Shown here piece by piece: positions 9,056 through 18,250 of a stretch of 64,000 bases of DNA. This DNA is from Clostridia bacterium (lineage in GTDB: Bacteria > Bacillota_A > Clostridia > Oscillospirales > CAG-272): contig JAFXWT010000165.1 in the NCBI GenBank assembly GCA_017542695.1, forward strand, positions 1-64,000, given 5' to 3'. The notes below the pieces were generated by a model that saw only the letters and a list, made by a program, of their open reading frames with translations, had not been told where the DNA came from and made no database searches. Within the stretch, counting starts at the first letter, position 1; the number at the start of each line of letters is the position of its first letter. The position numbers and the translations under genes were made by a program.

Positions 9056-10123
9056 GTGGAGTTTTTACCGAAAGAAATGTATAAAAGAATACTGTGCGTC
9101 ATCGCTTACGCGGCGGCGGGCGGCGTGATCGCATATCTGTTTTTCAGATACGCGCTCGGCGCGCTCCTTCCGTTTATACTTGCGTGGGCTGTCGCCGCCG
9201 TGCTTCAGCGCCCCGTCGTTTTTGCGAACAAAAAGCTGAAAATACCGAAAAAACTCGCCGCCGCGGTGATCGTCGTCGCGTTCCTCGCTGCGCTGTCAGT
9301 CCTTATTTTTGCTTCTTTGCGCGCCGTTATTCATCAGGCGGGCGATTTTGTCGCCGATCTTGCACGCGACGGTGACGGACTCAAAGAAAAACTTGACGAG
9401 ATCATATCGCGGGCGAGCGGACTGCTTGAAAAGATCGGCGTCACACCGAGCGCCGACATGTCGTCGATCGTCTTTGACGCGGCAAAGTCGGCGATAAACG
9501 CCGTCGCGTCGAAAGTTACGTCTTTTGCCGCCGGCACGGCGGGCGCGATGCCGCACATGTTCATCTTTGCGGCGGCGCTGATAATATCGAGCGTTTATTT
9601 TTGCGCGGAGTACCGAAACGTCGCCGATTTCGTTCTGAAAGCTCTCCCGCGCCGCGCGTCCGAGTTTGTTTCTGACGTCAAGCGCGAGTGCGGCGTCGTA
9701 ATGACGAAATACGTCCGCGCGTATCTGCTGCTGTTTTTGCTCACGTTCGGTGAGGTATATCTCGGTCTTGCGCTGATCGGATTCAAAAACGCATTTTTGC
9801 TCTCTCTCGTTATCGCGTTTGTCGATTTTCTTCCCGTGTTCGGAACGGGGACGGTGTTCGTGCCGTGGATTCTCGCTCGGCTCATCCTCGGCGATATCAG
9901 AACGGCGGCGCTCCTCGGCGTGATGTACGTTGCGATCTCGATAGTCCGCCAATTCGCCGAGCCGAAGATCGTCGGCGGCGGGATCGGGCTTCACCCCGCC
10001 GTATCGCTTATGGCGATGTACGTCGGACTGCGCTTTTTCGGATTTTTCGGGATGATAGTCGCTCCCGTCGCCGCCGCGGTGATACGGGGCGTGCTGTCAA
10101 AACGAAAGGCGGGCGCGCCGTGA
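9056..10123 (+). CDS. ytvI: YtvI-like membrane protein, AI-2E transporter (UPF0118) family
   Basis: This polytopic membrane protein of about 355 residues has the AI-2E/UPF0118 layout: two N-terminal helices, a long central soluble segment (about 85-150), then four to five C-terminal helices including the conserved FVDFLPVFGTGTVFVPW region and GGGIGLHPAVSLMAMYVG. It most resembles YtvI, a Bacillus sporulation membrane protein of unknown function. I choose GTG at 9056 because GGAGG ends five bases before it; ATG codons at 9014 and 9044 lack a good RBS. Its stop overlaps the start of the M50 protease gene, so the two are translationally coupled. Confidence 0.82.
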   Translation: MEFLPKEMYKRILCVIAYAAAGGVIAYLFFRYALGALLPFILAWAVAAVLQRPVVFANKKLKIPKKLAAAVIVVAFLAALSVLIFASLRAVIHQAGDFVADLARDGDGLKEKLDEIISRASGLLEKIGVTPSADMSSIVFDAAKSAINAVASKVTSFAAGTAGAMPHMFIFAAALIISSVYFCAEYRNVADFVLKALPRRASEFVSDVKRECGVVMTKYVRAYLLLFLLTFGEVYLGLALIGFKNAFLLSLVIAFVDFLPVFGTGTVFVPWILARLILGDIRTAALLGVMYVAISIVRQFAEPKIVGGGIGLHPAVSLMAMYVGLRFFGFFGMIVAPVAAAVIRGVLSKRKAGAP

Positions 10124-10716
10124 GAAAGATCGCTTTTTCCGTCCATCCGCTCGCCGCGGCGGGACTGCTGTTCATTGTTCTGATGCCCGCGCCGAAAAGC
10201 GCGACTTTCCTTATCTCAACGCTTGCTCACGAGCTGTCTCACATTGCCGCGGCGGCTATGTTTAAGCTGAAAATCAGAAGCGTCACGCTCGCGCCGTTCG
10301 GCGTTTCCGTCGGGCTCGCCGCGCCGCGATCTTACGTCGAGGAGATCGCCGTTGCTTCGGCGGGACCCGTCATGAATTTTCTGATCTGCGCCGTGATAAA
10401 GGCCGGCGTTTTTCCCGTCGGCGCGGGTACGGACGACCTCTTTTTGTTCTCTCTGACGTTCGGCGCACTGAACGTGCTCCCGATCAGAACGCTCGACGGC
10501 GGCACGGTTTTCTATGCTTTGACGTCGCTTGTTTTCGGGCGCGACGCAGCAAAAAGAGCGCTCGATATCACGAGCGCGGCGTTCATTTCTCTCATCTGGC
10601 TTTGCGGAATATACATATTTTTTTACGGCGGCGAAAATTTCACGCTTCTCGCCTTTTCGTCGTGCCTGTTCGTTTATGCCATGATGAAAAGCGGAGAAAA
10701 GAAAAATAACACTTGA
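10120..10716 (+). CDS. Site-2 (M50) intramembrane metalloprotease, SpoIVFB-like
   Basis: This 198-residue membrane protein has the S2P signature: HELSH (residues 37-41, zinc ligands and catalytic Glu) in the first core helix and NVLPIRTLDGG (about 118-128, third zinc ligand Asp) in a later helix. In spore formers the short M50 protein SpoIVFB cleaves pro-sigma-K in the mother cell; length and motif spacing fit, but no CBS domain is present and substrate is inferred. It starts at GTG overlapping the TGA of ytvI (GTGA). The frame is open much further upstream, but that part is a shadow of ytvI. Coupling to ytvI supports a sporulation role. The stop region overlaps the cyclophilin promoter. Confidence 0.82.
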   Translation: MRKIAFSVHPLAAAGLLFIVLMPAPKSATFLISTLAHELSHIAAAAMFKLKIRSVTLAPFGVSVGLAAPRSYVEEIAVASAGPVMNFLICAVIKAGVFPVGAGTDDLFLFSLTFGALNVLPIRTLDGGTVFYALTSLVFGRDAAKRALDITSAAFISLIWLCGIYIFFYGGENFTLLAFSSCLFVYAMMKSGEKKNNT

Positions 10717-10741
10717 AAGTTTGCCGCCTCTGTGATAAAAT
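10713..10741 (+). promoter_or_regulatory. Predicted sigma-A promoter of the cyclophilin gene
   Basis: TTGAAA and TAAAAT are separated by 17 bp and lie across the stop codon of the M50 gene, 41 bp ahead of the cyclophilin ATG. Confidence 0.7.
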
Positions 10742-10782
10742 CTATTATGAATTAAAAATAACGATATTAAGGAGAAAACAAA

Positions 10783-11259
10783 ATGAAAGTAATAATAGAA
10801 ATGGAAAACGGCGGAAAAATGACGCTTGAACTTTATCCCGATATAGCGCCGATCACCGTTGCGAACTTTGTTAAACTCGCAAAAAGCGGATTTTATAACG
10901 GACTTATATTCCACCGCGTGATCGAAAACTTTATGATTCAAGGCGGCGATCCCACGGGAACGGGAATGGGCGGTCCGGGCTGGACGATCAAGGGCGAGTT
11001 TGCGTCGAACGGCGTAAAAAACACGTTAAAACACACTCGCGGCGTCATTTCGATGGCGCGCTCCGCGCGTCCCGACTCGGCGGGCTCGCAGTTCTTCATC
11101 ATGCACAAAGACGCGCCGCACCTCGACGGGCAGTACGCCGCTTTCGGCAAAATGACGGACGGCTTCGACACCCTCGACGATATTGCGAAAACTCCGACGG
11201 ACTACAGCGACCGTCCGCGCGCCGAACAGAAAATAAAATCAGTCTCGATCGAGGAATGA
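10783..11259 (+). CDS. Peptidyl-prolyl cis-trans isomerase, cyclophilin type
   Basis: This 158-residue single-domain cyclophilin assists protein folding by isomerising X-Pro bonds. The active-site Arg and Phe are in FHRVIENFMIQGGD (about 44-57) and SAGSQFFI (about 97-104), and LDGQYAAFGKM is present near the end. It has no signal peptide, so it acts in the cytosol. Start supported by AAGGAG seven bases upstream. It begins a probable operon with the DUF896 gene (1 bp gap), nadA and downstream genes. Confidence 0.93.
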   Translation: MKVIIEMENGGKMTLELYPDIAPITVANFVKLAKSGFYNGLIFHRVIENFMIQGGDPTGTGMGGPGWTIKGEFASNGVKNTLKHTRGVISMARSARPDSAGSQFFIMHKDAPHLDGQYAAFGKMTDGFDTLDDIAKTPTDYSDRPRAEQKIKSVSIEE

Positions 11260-11260
11260 A

Positions 11261-11455
11261 ATGAGCGCTCTTACCGACAGGATAAACGAGCTTGCGCGAA
11301 AAGAAAAGACGGTGGGACTCACCGACGCGGAAAAATCGGAGCAGAAAGAGCTGCGTGAAAAATTCCGCGCGGCGTTCCGCAAAAATTTCGCGGCGCAGCT
11401 TGAAAACACGGAATTCATAACGCCGGACAAGCAAAAACAGACGGAGGGAAAATGA
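11261..11455 (+). CDS. DUF896 (YnzC-like) small protein
   Basis: This 64-residue protein matches DUF896/UPF0291, a helical-hairpin family common in Bacillota; B. subtilis YnzC is the structural example. Conserved features are INELARKEK, GLTDAEKSEQKELREK and a tail around FRAAF. The function is unknown. It overlaps nadA by four bases (ATGA), pointing to coupled translation. Confidence 0.9.
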   Translation: MSALTDRINELARKEKTVGLTDAEKSEQKELREKFRAAFRKNFAAQLENTEFITPDKQKQTEGK

Positions 11456-12366
11456 AAATTCACGAACTTCAAGCGGAAATACTCCGACAGAAGAAAGAAA
11501 AAGACTTTTACATTCTCGCGCATTCTTATCAGGCGCGCGAGATAACAGAGATCGCGGATTTTGTCGGCGACAGCTTTGCGCTCAGCAAAAAGGCGACGAC
11601 GGTACCGGAGAAGAATATTCTGATGTGCGGCGTGCGCTTCATGGCGGAAACCGCGAAGATTCTGTCGCCCGAAAAGCGCGTCATTCTCTCGAACCCCGAC
11701 GCGGGCTGTCCGATGGCGGAGCAGATGGACGTCGATCTGATCACAGGGCTGAAGGAACTTCATCCCGACCATGCAGTCGTCGCATACATAAACACGACGG
11801 CACAGCTGAAAACGGTGTGCGACGTGTGCGTCACGTCGTCGTCGGCAGTGAGGATCGTGAAAAACATGGAAAGCGACAAGATCATCTTCATCCCCGATCA
11901 GAATCTCGGCGCGTATATTAAAGAAAAAGTGCCCGAAAAGGAGATACTTCTCGTTCACGGCGGATGTCCGACTCACGCGAGAATGACGGAGCGCGACGTC
12001 ACACGCGCGAAAGCCGCGCATCCGGACGCGCTGCTTCTCGTTCACCCCGAATGCTCTCCCGAAGTCTGCCGCCACGCCGACTACATCGGCTCGACGTCGG
12101 GCATTATGGAATACGCAAAAGGGAGCGCCGCGCGAGAGTTTATCATCGGCACCGAAAACAGCATAGTGACGCACCTTTCGTACGACTGCGCCGACAAGCG
12201 CTTCTACCCGCTGTCGAAAGACTGCGTATGTCACAATATGAAGCTGACGACGCTCCCCGACGTGCTCGGCTGCATAATGGGCGAAGCGGGAGAGGAGATC
12301 GTCCTTGACGAGGAAACGATCGCGGCGGCGCGCCGCCCGATAGACAGGATGCTGGAGCTCGGATAA
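11452..12366 (+). CDS. nadA: Quinolinate synthase A
   Basis: This 304-residue enzyme condenses iminoaspartate with dihydroxyacetone phosphate to quinolinate in NAD synthesis, using a [4Fe-4S] cluster. Probable cluster cysteines are those of LMCGVRFMAETAK (about 61), HPECSPEV (about 204) and the C-terminal CHNMKLTTLPDVL (about 260). Substrate-binding segments AHSYQAREI, NTTAQLK and TSSSAVRIV are conserved. The length is right for the short bacterial/archaeal form. nadB and nadC are not adjacent, which is unusual since the three genes are commonly clustered in clostridia. The start overlaps the DUF896 stop. Confidence 0.95.
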   Translation: MKIHELQAEILRQKKEKDFYILAHSYQAREITEIADFVGDSFALSKKATTVPEKNILMCGVRFMAETAKILSPEKRVILSNPDAGCPMAEQMDVDLITGLKELHPDHAVVAYINTTAQLKTVCDVCVTSSSAVRIVKNMESDKIIFIPDQNLGAYIKEKVPEKEILLVHGGCPTHARMTERDVTRAKAAHPDALLLVHPECSPEVCRHADYIGSTSGIMEYAKGSAAREFIIGTENSIVTHLSYDCADKRFYPLSKDCVCHNMKLTTLPDVLGCIMGEAGEEIVLDEETIAAARRPIDRMLELG

Positions 12367-12367
12367 G

Positions 12368-13123
12368 ATGGATGTTTTTATGACATTTTCGATCTTGTTC
12401 TTCGGGGGAAGTGTTTTCGGATGGATACTTGAGCTTTTCTTCCGAAAATTCTTCTCGTCGCAAAACCCCGAACACAAGTGGATAAACCCGGGATTTCTCA
12501 CAGGTCCGTATGTTCCGCTTTACGGAATGGGGCTTTGCCTGCTCTATATCCTCGCAGACATACCGATAAATACTCAAAGCACCGTTCTTTTGGTCGTTAT
12601 TCGATTTTTTGAGATGGGCACGGTGCTGACGGCGCTTGAATTTGTCGTCGGCTTTGTTTCGCTCAAGGTGACAAAGGTGCGTTTGTGGGACTATTCGAAG
12701 GTATGGGGCAACATAATGGGGCTCGTCTGCCCGAAATTCTATCTCGCGTGGGGCGCTCTCGGCACGGCGTACGTGTTTTTACTTCACAGCCCCATCAAGA
12801 TCGCTGTCGGAAACGCCTCGGTCAAAATCGGATTTATCTTTGCCGTCGGAGTTTTATACGGAGTTTTTGTTGTCGACGCGGTGTATTCGTTTAGGATACT
12901 GACAAAGATCAAGACGTTTGCAAAAGAGCACAGAGCCATCGTTGCGTACGAGGAATTCAAGGGGTTCATCCGCAAAGCGTCGGAGCAAAACAAGGAAAAA
13001 ATACACTATCTTTTTGCATTTTTGTCCGAAACGCCAATGTCTGAACATCTGAAAAAATACTTTGAACAGACAAAACTCAAAGGCGAAAAACTGAAAGAGA
13101 AGATCGCCCGCAAAACAAAATAA
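12368..13123 (+). CDS. PF06541-type membrane protein (putative ABC transporter permease, CmpB family)
   Basis: This 251-residue protein has about five predicted helices in the first 180 residues, containing the family hallmark GWILELFFRKFFSS followed by WINPGFLTGPYVPLYGMG and LWDYSKVWGNIMGLVCPKF. The C-terminal 75 residues are charged and probably cytoplasmic. The family is widely labelled putative ABC transporter permease, but no ATPase partner is encoded here and the function is unproven. It begins one base after nadA and ends 12 bp before glgB. Confidence 0.75.
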   Translation: MDVFMTFSILFFGGSVFGWILELFFRKFFSSQNPEHKWINPGFLTGPYVPLYGMGLCLLYILADIPINTQSTVLLVVIRFFEMGTVLTALEFVVGFVSLKVTKVRLWDYSKVWGNIMGLVCPKFYLAWGALGTAYVFLLHSPIKIAVGNASVKIGFIFAVGVLYGVFVVDAVYSFRILTKIKTFAKEHRAIVAYEEFKGFIRKASEQNKEKIHYLFAFLSETPMSEHLKKYFEQTKLKGEKLKEKIARKTK

Positions 13124-13135
13124 CGGAGGATTTAT

Positions 13136-14986
13136 ATGGACCGTCATTTTACAAGATACGACACGGAGTTGTTCTGGGGCGGCTGTCACACGAAGTTATA
13201 TGAAAAAATGGGCGCTCATCTTGCCGTTGAAGGCGGAGAAGCGGGCGTTCACTTCGTGCTTTGGGCGCCGCACGCGCGTTCCGTCAGCGTGCTCTGGGAC
13301 AAGAACGGCTGGAGCAGCCACGTCGACAAAATGACGTCTGTCGACGGAATATGGGAGTGCTTCATCCCCGGTATGAAAGAGGGCGACACGTACCGCTATT
13401 TCGTCGAGGGCGCCGACGGCGTCGGCAGATACAAATCCGATCCGTTCGCTTTCGGAACGGAGATCCGCCCGTCGAACGCGTCGGTCGTCGTCGACACCGA
13501 TCATTTCGAGTGGCATGACGGCGACTTTATCTCGCGCCGTCCGCAGAACCCGTCCGATGTGCCGATCAATATTTACGAAGTGCACCTCGGCTCGTGGAAA
13601 AAAGACTATCGGCTGAGTAGCGACGGATTCCTCGACTACGAGCAGCTCGCAAAAGAACTTTCCGAGTACGTAAAATACATGAATTACACCCATGTCGAGC
13701 TGATCGGGATATGCGAATATCCTTTCGACGGCTCGTGGGGATATCAGGTCACCGGTTACTATTCGCCGACGAGCAGATACGGCCACCCGTCGGGCTTTGC
13801 GAAATTCGTCGATATCTTGCACCAAAACGGCATCGGAGTCATTCTCGATTTCGTGCCGGCGCATTTCTGCTGCGACTCGTTCGGACTCGCGGAATTTGAC
13901 GGAACGCCGCAATTCGAGTACGCCGACCCGCTCCGCGCCGAGTATCCCGAATGGGGCACTAAGGCGTTCGACCTCGGCAAGAACGAAGTGTCGTCATTTC
14001 TGATCGACAGTGCGCTTTTTTGGGTCGAAAAATATCATGTCGACGCGCTCCGCGTCGACGCTGTCGCCGCTATGCTTTTCAACAGCTTCGGCAGGCGCGA
14101 GTGGAGACGCAATGCCGACGGCGGCGACTTAAACTATGAAAGCATCGCATTTTTTAAAAAGCTGAACAAGACGCTGAAAGAGCAAACGGGCGCATTTGTC
14201 GTCGCCGAGGACTCGTCGATATTCCTCGGCGTGACAAAGCCCGTCGATGAGGGCGGGCTGGGATTTGAGTTCAAGTGGTCGCTCGGATGGATGAACGACA
14301 CGCTGAAATACATAAAAGAAGACCCCGTTTTCAGAAAATATCACCACGAACAGCTTGTCCACACCGTCGATTACGCATACACGGAAAAATTTATGCTCGT
14401 GCTCTCGCACGACGAGGTCGTGCACCTGAAAAAGCCGATGCTCTATAAAAGCCCCGGCTCGATGCCCGATAAATTCGGCTGTCTGAAAACGTTGTACACG
14501 CACATGACGGGGCATCCGGGCAAAAAACTGCTCTTCATGGGGCAGGACTTTGCGCAGACGGACGAATGGGACGAAAACAAGATAATTCAATGGGAATACG
14601 CCTCCGACCCGTCGCACCGTGCCGTGATGGACTGCGTCCGCCGCCTCGGCGAGATATACAAGACGTATCCCGTGCTGTACCGTGAGGGTGACAGTCGGTG
14701 CTTTGAGTGGATAAACCGCAACGACGGCGACAGGAGCATCATCAGCTATATCCGCAAGAATGAGAACGACTACGGCGGCGCGCTGATATTTATCTGCAAT
14801 TTCACTCCCGTCGACTACCCCGATTATTCGCTTGGAGTGCCGCGCGGCGGAGATTATAAGGTCATCTATACGACGTACCCCGAAGATCGCGGATATTTCA
14901 AGGCGTGGGAGTCGCTTTGCGACGGTCGCCCGTATCGCCTTCCGATCCCGCTCCGCGCGTATGAGTCGATAATTCTGGAAATATGA
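13136..14986 (+). CDS. glgB: 1,4-alpha-glucan branching enzyme (GH13)
   Basis: This 616-residue enzyme makes alpha-1,6 branches in glycogen. It has a CBM48-like N-terminal domain (about 20-120), a GH13 barrel and a C-terminal beta domain. Catalytic residues are seen in ALRVDAVAAM (Asp nucleophile, about 306), VVAEDSS (Glu, about 358) and LSHDEVVH (Asp, about 426); ELIGICEYPFDGSWGYQVTG is typical of branching enzymes. The RBS is GGAGG. No other glycogen gene (glgA, C, D, P) lies in the window, so this glgB is detached from a glg operon. A perfect palindromic terminator follows. Confidence 0.95.
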   Translation: MDRHFTRYDTELFWGGCHTKLYEKMGAHLAVEGGEAGVHFVLWAPHARSVSVLWDKNGWSSHVDKMTSVDGIWECFIPGMKEGDTYRYFVEGADGVGRYKSDPFAFGTEIRPSNASVVVDTDHFEWHDGDFISRRPQNPSDVPINIYEVHLGSWKKDYRLSSDGFLDYEQLAKELSEYVKYMNYTHVELIGICEYPFDGSWGYQVTGYYSPTSRYGHPSGFAKFVDILHQNGIGVILDFVPAHFCCDSFGLAEFDGTPQFEYADPLRAEYPEWGTKAFDLGKNEVSSFLIDSALFWVEKYHVDALRVDAVAAMLFNSFGRREWRRNADGGDLNYESIAFFKKLNKTLKEQTGAFVVAEDSSIFLGVTKPVDEGGLGFEFKWSLGWMNDTLKYIKEDPVFRKYHHEQLVHTVDYAYTEKFMLVLSHDEVVHLKKPMLYKSPGSMPDKFGCLKTLYTHMTGHPGKKLLFMGQDFAQTDEWDENKIIQWEYASDPSHRAVMDCVRRLGEIYKTYPVLYREGDSRCFEWINRNDGDRSIISYIRKNENDYGGALIFICNFTPVDYPDYSLGVPRGGDYKVIYTTYPEDRGYFKAWESLCDGRPYRLPIPLRAYESIILEI

Positions 14987-14993
14987 GAAAATG

Positions 14994-15021
14994 AAAAAAG
15001 CACGCCGCGGCGTGCTTTTTT
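14994..15021. terminator. Palindromic terminator between glgB and recO
   Basis: A perfect 28-bp palindrome (AAAAAAGCACGCC, centre GC, then its complement) lies between two convergent genes and can stop transcription from either side. Confidence 0.9.
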
Positions 15022-15047
15022 GACGGACTTCTTCAGACGGAGAAGCA

Positions 15048-15848
15048 TTATAACAAACCTTTCAGAAATTCCAGCGTGCGATAGTTTTTTTCCATGTGGC
15101 ATATCAGATATTTCTCGCACACAGACGAAAACTGTTCGAGTGCGCCGTCGCGCAGCTCGAACGCGAATATCCGCTCGGGCTTTGAATAAACGACGTACCG
15201 CATAGCGACGTAAACGTCGGGCGAGAGGATCAGTATCAGCCGCGTCCCCGCGTATATCCCCTCCGCCTCATTTTGGCGGCGGAGCGCCGTTTCAAATTCC
15301 TCGTGCGACTTTGAAAAGCAGTCCTCGCATAGAAAATATCCGCCCTCCGCGTCGAAGTAGTAAACGTTGAGACTATGCTTGCCGCAGCCGCCGCACGCGA
15401 CGAGATCGGGCGCAAAACCGGCGTCGGCAGCGGCGCGAAGCTCAAACACCGCTTTTATCTGTGGAAGCGGCTTTTTCTTTTCGGAAATGAGATAAAAACA
15501 GTTCAGCACGAGCCGCATAAGCTGCGGCGAACCTTCGCCCTCAAGCGCGATGTCGGCAGCGACCTCGGCGATATACCCGGCGAGCGCGATCCCCTCGATA
15601 CTGCTCCTCATTCCGTAGAAACTTTCAATGAGCGCAGATTCTCGCACGTAGAATTTCCCGCCGCGCTCGGAAAGCGTCAGCTCCGAGTATGCGTAAAGCT
15701 GCGTCGCCACGAAATTCGGATTTTTCAGCCGTTTCACGCCGTTTCCGTAGACGGATATCTTGCCGTTTTCGGTCAGCACAGTCATGTATTTGTCGTAATC
15801 GCCGACGGGCGTTTCGCTCAGCACCAGCCCTTTTACAGTCGTTATCAT
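15048..15848 (-). CDS. recO: DNA repair protein RecO
   Basis: This 266-residue protein has an N-terminal OB fold (VKGLVLSETPVGDYDKYMTV, then ISVYGNGVKRLKN) and a helical domain with a zinc finger (CGGCGKHS and CEDC, about 148-175). RecO anneals single strands and helps load RecA in the RecFOR pathway. It is the last gene of the minus-strand yqfC-yqfD-phoH-ybeY-era-recO cluster and overlaps era by four bases. This order is typical of Bacillota. Confidence 0.94.
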   Translation of the reverse strand: MITTVKGLVLSETPVGDYDKYMTVLTENGKISVYGNGVKRLKNPNFVATQLYAYSELTLSERGGKFYVRESALIESFYGMRSSIEGIALAGYIAEVAADIALEGEGSPQLMRLVLNCFYLISEKKKPLPQIKAVFELRAAADAGFAPDLVACGGCGKHSLNVYYFDAEGGYFLCEDCFSKSHEEFETALRRQNEAEGIYAGTRLILILSPDVYVAMRYVVYSKPERIFAFELRDGALEQFSSVCEKYLICHMEKNYRTLEFLKGLL

Positions 15849-16744
15849 AGCCCGTCGCCGTCGTCGCGGCGGAAGCCGAAATTCGCAATGGAAGCGTCCG
15901 ATTCACGCCAGTTTTCCTTAACTTTCACCCATAGATCGAGGAAGACTTTAACGCCGAAAAAGCGCTCCATGTCCTCTCTTGCCCGAGTGCCGACGAGCTT
16001 CAGCTCGCGCCCGCCCTTGCCGATGATGATCGGCTTGTGAGACTCTTTTTCGCAGAATATCTCGGCGCGGATTTTTATCATTGTATCGCTCTCGGAGAAC
16101 TCCTCGATGACGACGGCCGTCCCGTGCGGAACTTCCTTGTCAAGCGTTTGTAGCAATTTTTCGCGGATTATTTCCGACGCGATTACGCGCTCCGGTTGGT
16201 CTGTGAACATGTCGTCGGGAAATATCCACTCGCCCTCGCACGCGAATTTGTCGATCTCACTGTATATTTCTTCGACGTTCTTGCCGTTCTTCGCGCATAT
16301 CGGAATGACCGCGTCAAAGTCAAGTTCCGCGGAAAAGCGCGCGATCGTGTCGCCGATCGTTTCGGCGTTTGACTCGTCTATCTTGTTTATTAAAAGGATC
16401 ACCGGCAGCTTGTCCGTCTTGAAGCGGCGGATGAGCGACTGCTCGACATCGCCTACCCTGTCTCCCGCCTCGACGAGCCAAAGCACGACGTCGACGTCGC
16501 CGACGGCAGAGCTCGCCGCCTTTACCATGAACGTGCCGAGCTTCGTCTGCGGCTTGTGGATACCGGGCGTGTCGAGGAACACGTATTGCGTTTCACCGCG
16601 CGACATTATTCCCGTGATGCGCGTGCGCGTCGTCTGCGGCTTGTTCGATACGATCGACACTTTCCTGCCGAGCATATAATTCATCAGCGTCGATTTGCCG
16701 ACGTTCGGACGGCCGATCAGCGCCGCGAAGAGCGTTTTTTTCAT
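15845..16744 (-). CDS. era: GTPase Era
   Basis: This 299-residue GTPase binds 16S rRNA and helps small-subunit maturation. G1 is GRPNVGKST, G2 region QTTRTRITG, G3 DTPGIH and G4 NKID; the C-terminal KH domain contains IIIGKGGRELKLVGTRARED. All key residues are present. Start supported by AAGGAG upstream. It lies 11 bp after ybeY and overlaps recO. Confidence 0.96.
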   Translation of the reverse strand: MKKTLFAALIGRPNVGKSTLMNYMLGRKVSIVSNKPQTTRTRITGIMSRGETQYVFLDTPGIHKPQTKLGTFMVKAASSAVGDVDVVLWLVEAGDRVGDVEQSLIRRFKTDKLPVILLINKIDESNAETIGDTIARFSAELDFDAVIPICAKNGKNVEEIYSEIDKFACEGEWIFPDDMFTDQPERVIASEIIREKLLQTLDKEVPHGTAVVIEEFSESDTMIKIRAEIFCEKESHKPIIIGKGGRELKLVGTRAREDMERFFGVKVFLDLWVKVKENWRESDASIANFGFRRDDGDGL

Positions 16745-16755
16745 GTCATTCTCCT

Positions 16756-17238
16756 TTATGCGCGCGGGATGCCCGCCGCGATGAGTATTTTCTCCTGTTT
16801 TTCAAACATATCCTTTTCTTCCTCCTCGGAGCGCTCGTGATCGTAGCCGAGCAGATGGAGCGTCGAGTGCACGGCGAGGAACGCAAGCTCTCGCTCGACC
16901 GAATGGCCGTATCGCGCCGCCTGCTCCACGGCTTTTTCCGCCGAAATTATGATGTCGCCGAGCACGACAGAATCCGAGTCGATGTCGATATCTCCCTCGT
17001 CAGCGTCGCCGTCGAGCATCGGGAAGGAGAGCACGTCTGTCGGGCGGTCGACGCCGCGATAGGCGCGGTTGAGCTCGTGTATCTCGTCGTTTGTGACAAA
17101 ACTTACGGACACCTCGGCGTCGCTTGGGAATTTTTCATATCCGAGCGCGGTTTTGATCGCTTTGCGGAGCAGATTTTTGATTTCCGGGGTGATCTTCACC
17201 GCTTTTTGTGCGTTTGAAAAATAGACTTTCAGTTTCAT
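16756..17238 (-). CDS. ybeY: Endoribonuclease YbeY (rRNA maturation)
   Basis: This 160-residue metalloprotein has the YbeY zinc motif HSTLHLLGYDH (about 120-130; the usual Gly after the first His is Ser here). It is involved in 16S rRNA 3' processing and ribosome quality control. LNRAYRGVDRPTDVLSFPM is the conserved substrate-groove segment. It overlaps the phoH stop by four bases. Confidence 0.94.
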   Translation of the reverse strand: MKLKVYFSNAQKAVKITPEIKNLLRKAIKTALGYEKFPSDAEVSVSFVTNDEIHELNRAYRGVDRPTDVLSFPMLDGDADEGDIDIDSDSVVLGDIIISAEKAVEQAARYGHSVERELAFLAVHSTLHLLGYDHERSEEEEKDMFEKQEKILIAAGIPRA

Positions 17239-18248
17239 TTTATATCCTTGTTTATCTTGAATTTTGCGACTTTCGTCGCGTTTTCGCGTTCGTATTTTTC
17301 GTATGCGAGGATGATCTTCTGCACGAGCTTGTGGCGCACCACGTCGCGCTCGGTAAAGCGGTGAATGGCGATGTCGTCGATTCCGTCGAGTATTTTCGCC
17401 GCCTCGACGAGTCCGCTCCGCTTGCCGAACGGCAGGTCGGTCTGAGTCAGGTCGCCCGTGACGACGGCTTTCGAGCCAGAGCCGAGGCGCGTCAAAAACA
17501 TTTTCATCTGCTCGGGCGTCGTGTTCTGCGCCTCGTCGAGAATGATGAAGCTGTCGTCGAGCGTGCGCCCGCGCATATAGGCGAGCGGCGCGATTTCTAT
17601 CGTGCCGCGCTCGACGTGGCGCGCGTACGTTTCCGCGCCGAGCATTTCAAACAGCGCGTCGTGAAGCGGACGCAGATACGGGTCGATCTTCGTTTGCAGA
17701 TCGCCCGGCAGAAAGCCGAGCTTTTCGCCCGCCTCGACGGCGGGGCGCGTCAGAATTATGCGCGAAACTTCTTTGTTTCTCAGCGCCGTCGACGCGGCGG
17801 CAACGGCAAGGAACGTCTTGCCCGTTCCCGCGGGTCCGAGCCCGAGCACGACGGTGTTTTTCTTTATCAACTCTACGTATTTCTTCTGTCCGACGGTTTT
17901 CGCCTTGATCGGTTTGCCTTTCGTCGTAACGCAAATACAGTCGTCGCCGAAGTTTTCAAGCTCCTCGCCGCTCTGTATCGTGCCGACGACGTAGCCGACG
18001 CTCTGCTCGGTGAGCTCGCTGCCCATCATCACCATGTTTTTGAGGTATTCGATGGCGGAGTACGCTTTCAGCACGGCGTCGCTGCTTTCTCCTTTTATCA
18101 CGATCGCGTCGCCGAGCGCGCGCTCTGTGTCACGGTTAACTATCTCGACTCCGAAAGCGCGCTCGATCACGGCGACATTCGAGTCGAAATTCCCGAATAT
18201 TTCCGCCGTTTGCTCGCTTGAATCGGTGTAGATTATTTTTTCAAACAT
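17235..18248 (-). CDS. phoH: PhoH-family ATPase
   Basis: This cytosolic ATPase of about 337 residues has Walker A GPAGTGKT (about 137) and Walker B region IILDEAQNTTPEQMK, followed by GSKAVVTGDLTQ. The role is thought to lie in RNA metabolism; it is nearly always next to ybeY. I start it at MFEKIIYTDSS because GGAG lies eight bases upstream and this places the start two bases after the yqfD stop; the frame is open 17 codons further back but inside yqfD. Confidence 0.93.
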   Translation of the reverse strand: MFEKIIYTDSSEQTAEIFGNFDSNVAVIERAFGVEIVNRDTERALGDAIVIKGESSDAVLKAYSAIEYLKNMVMMGSELTEQSVGYVVGTIQSGEELENFGDDCICVTTKGKPIKAKTVGQKKYVELIKKNTVVLGLGPAGTGKTFLAVAAASTALRNKEVSRIILTRPAVEAGEKLGFLPGDLQTKIDPYLRPLHDALFEMLGAETYARHVERGTIEIAPLAYMRGRTLDDSFIILDEAQNTTPEQMKMFLTRLGSGSKAVVTGDLTQTDLPFGKRSGLVEAAKILDGIDDIAIHRFTERDVVRHKLVQKIILAYEKYERENATKVAKFKINKDIK

Positions 18249-18250
18249 TT

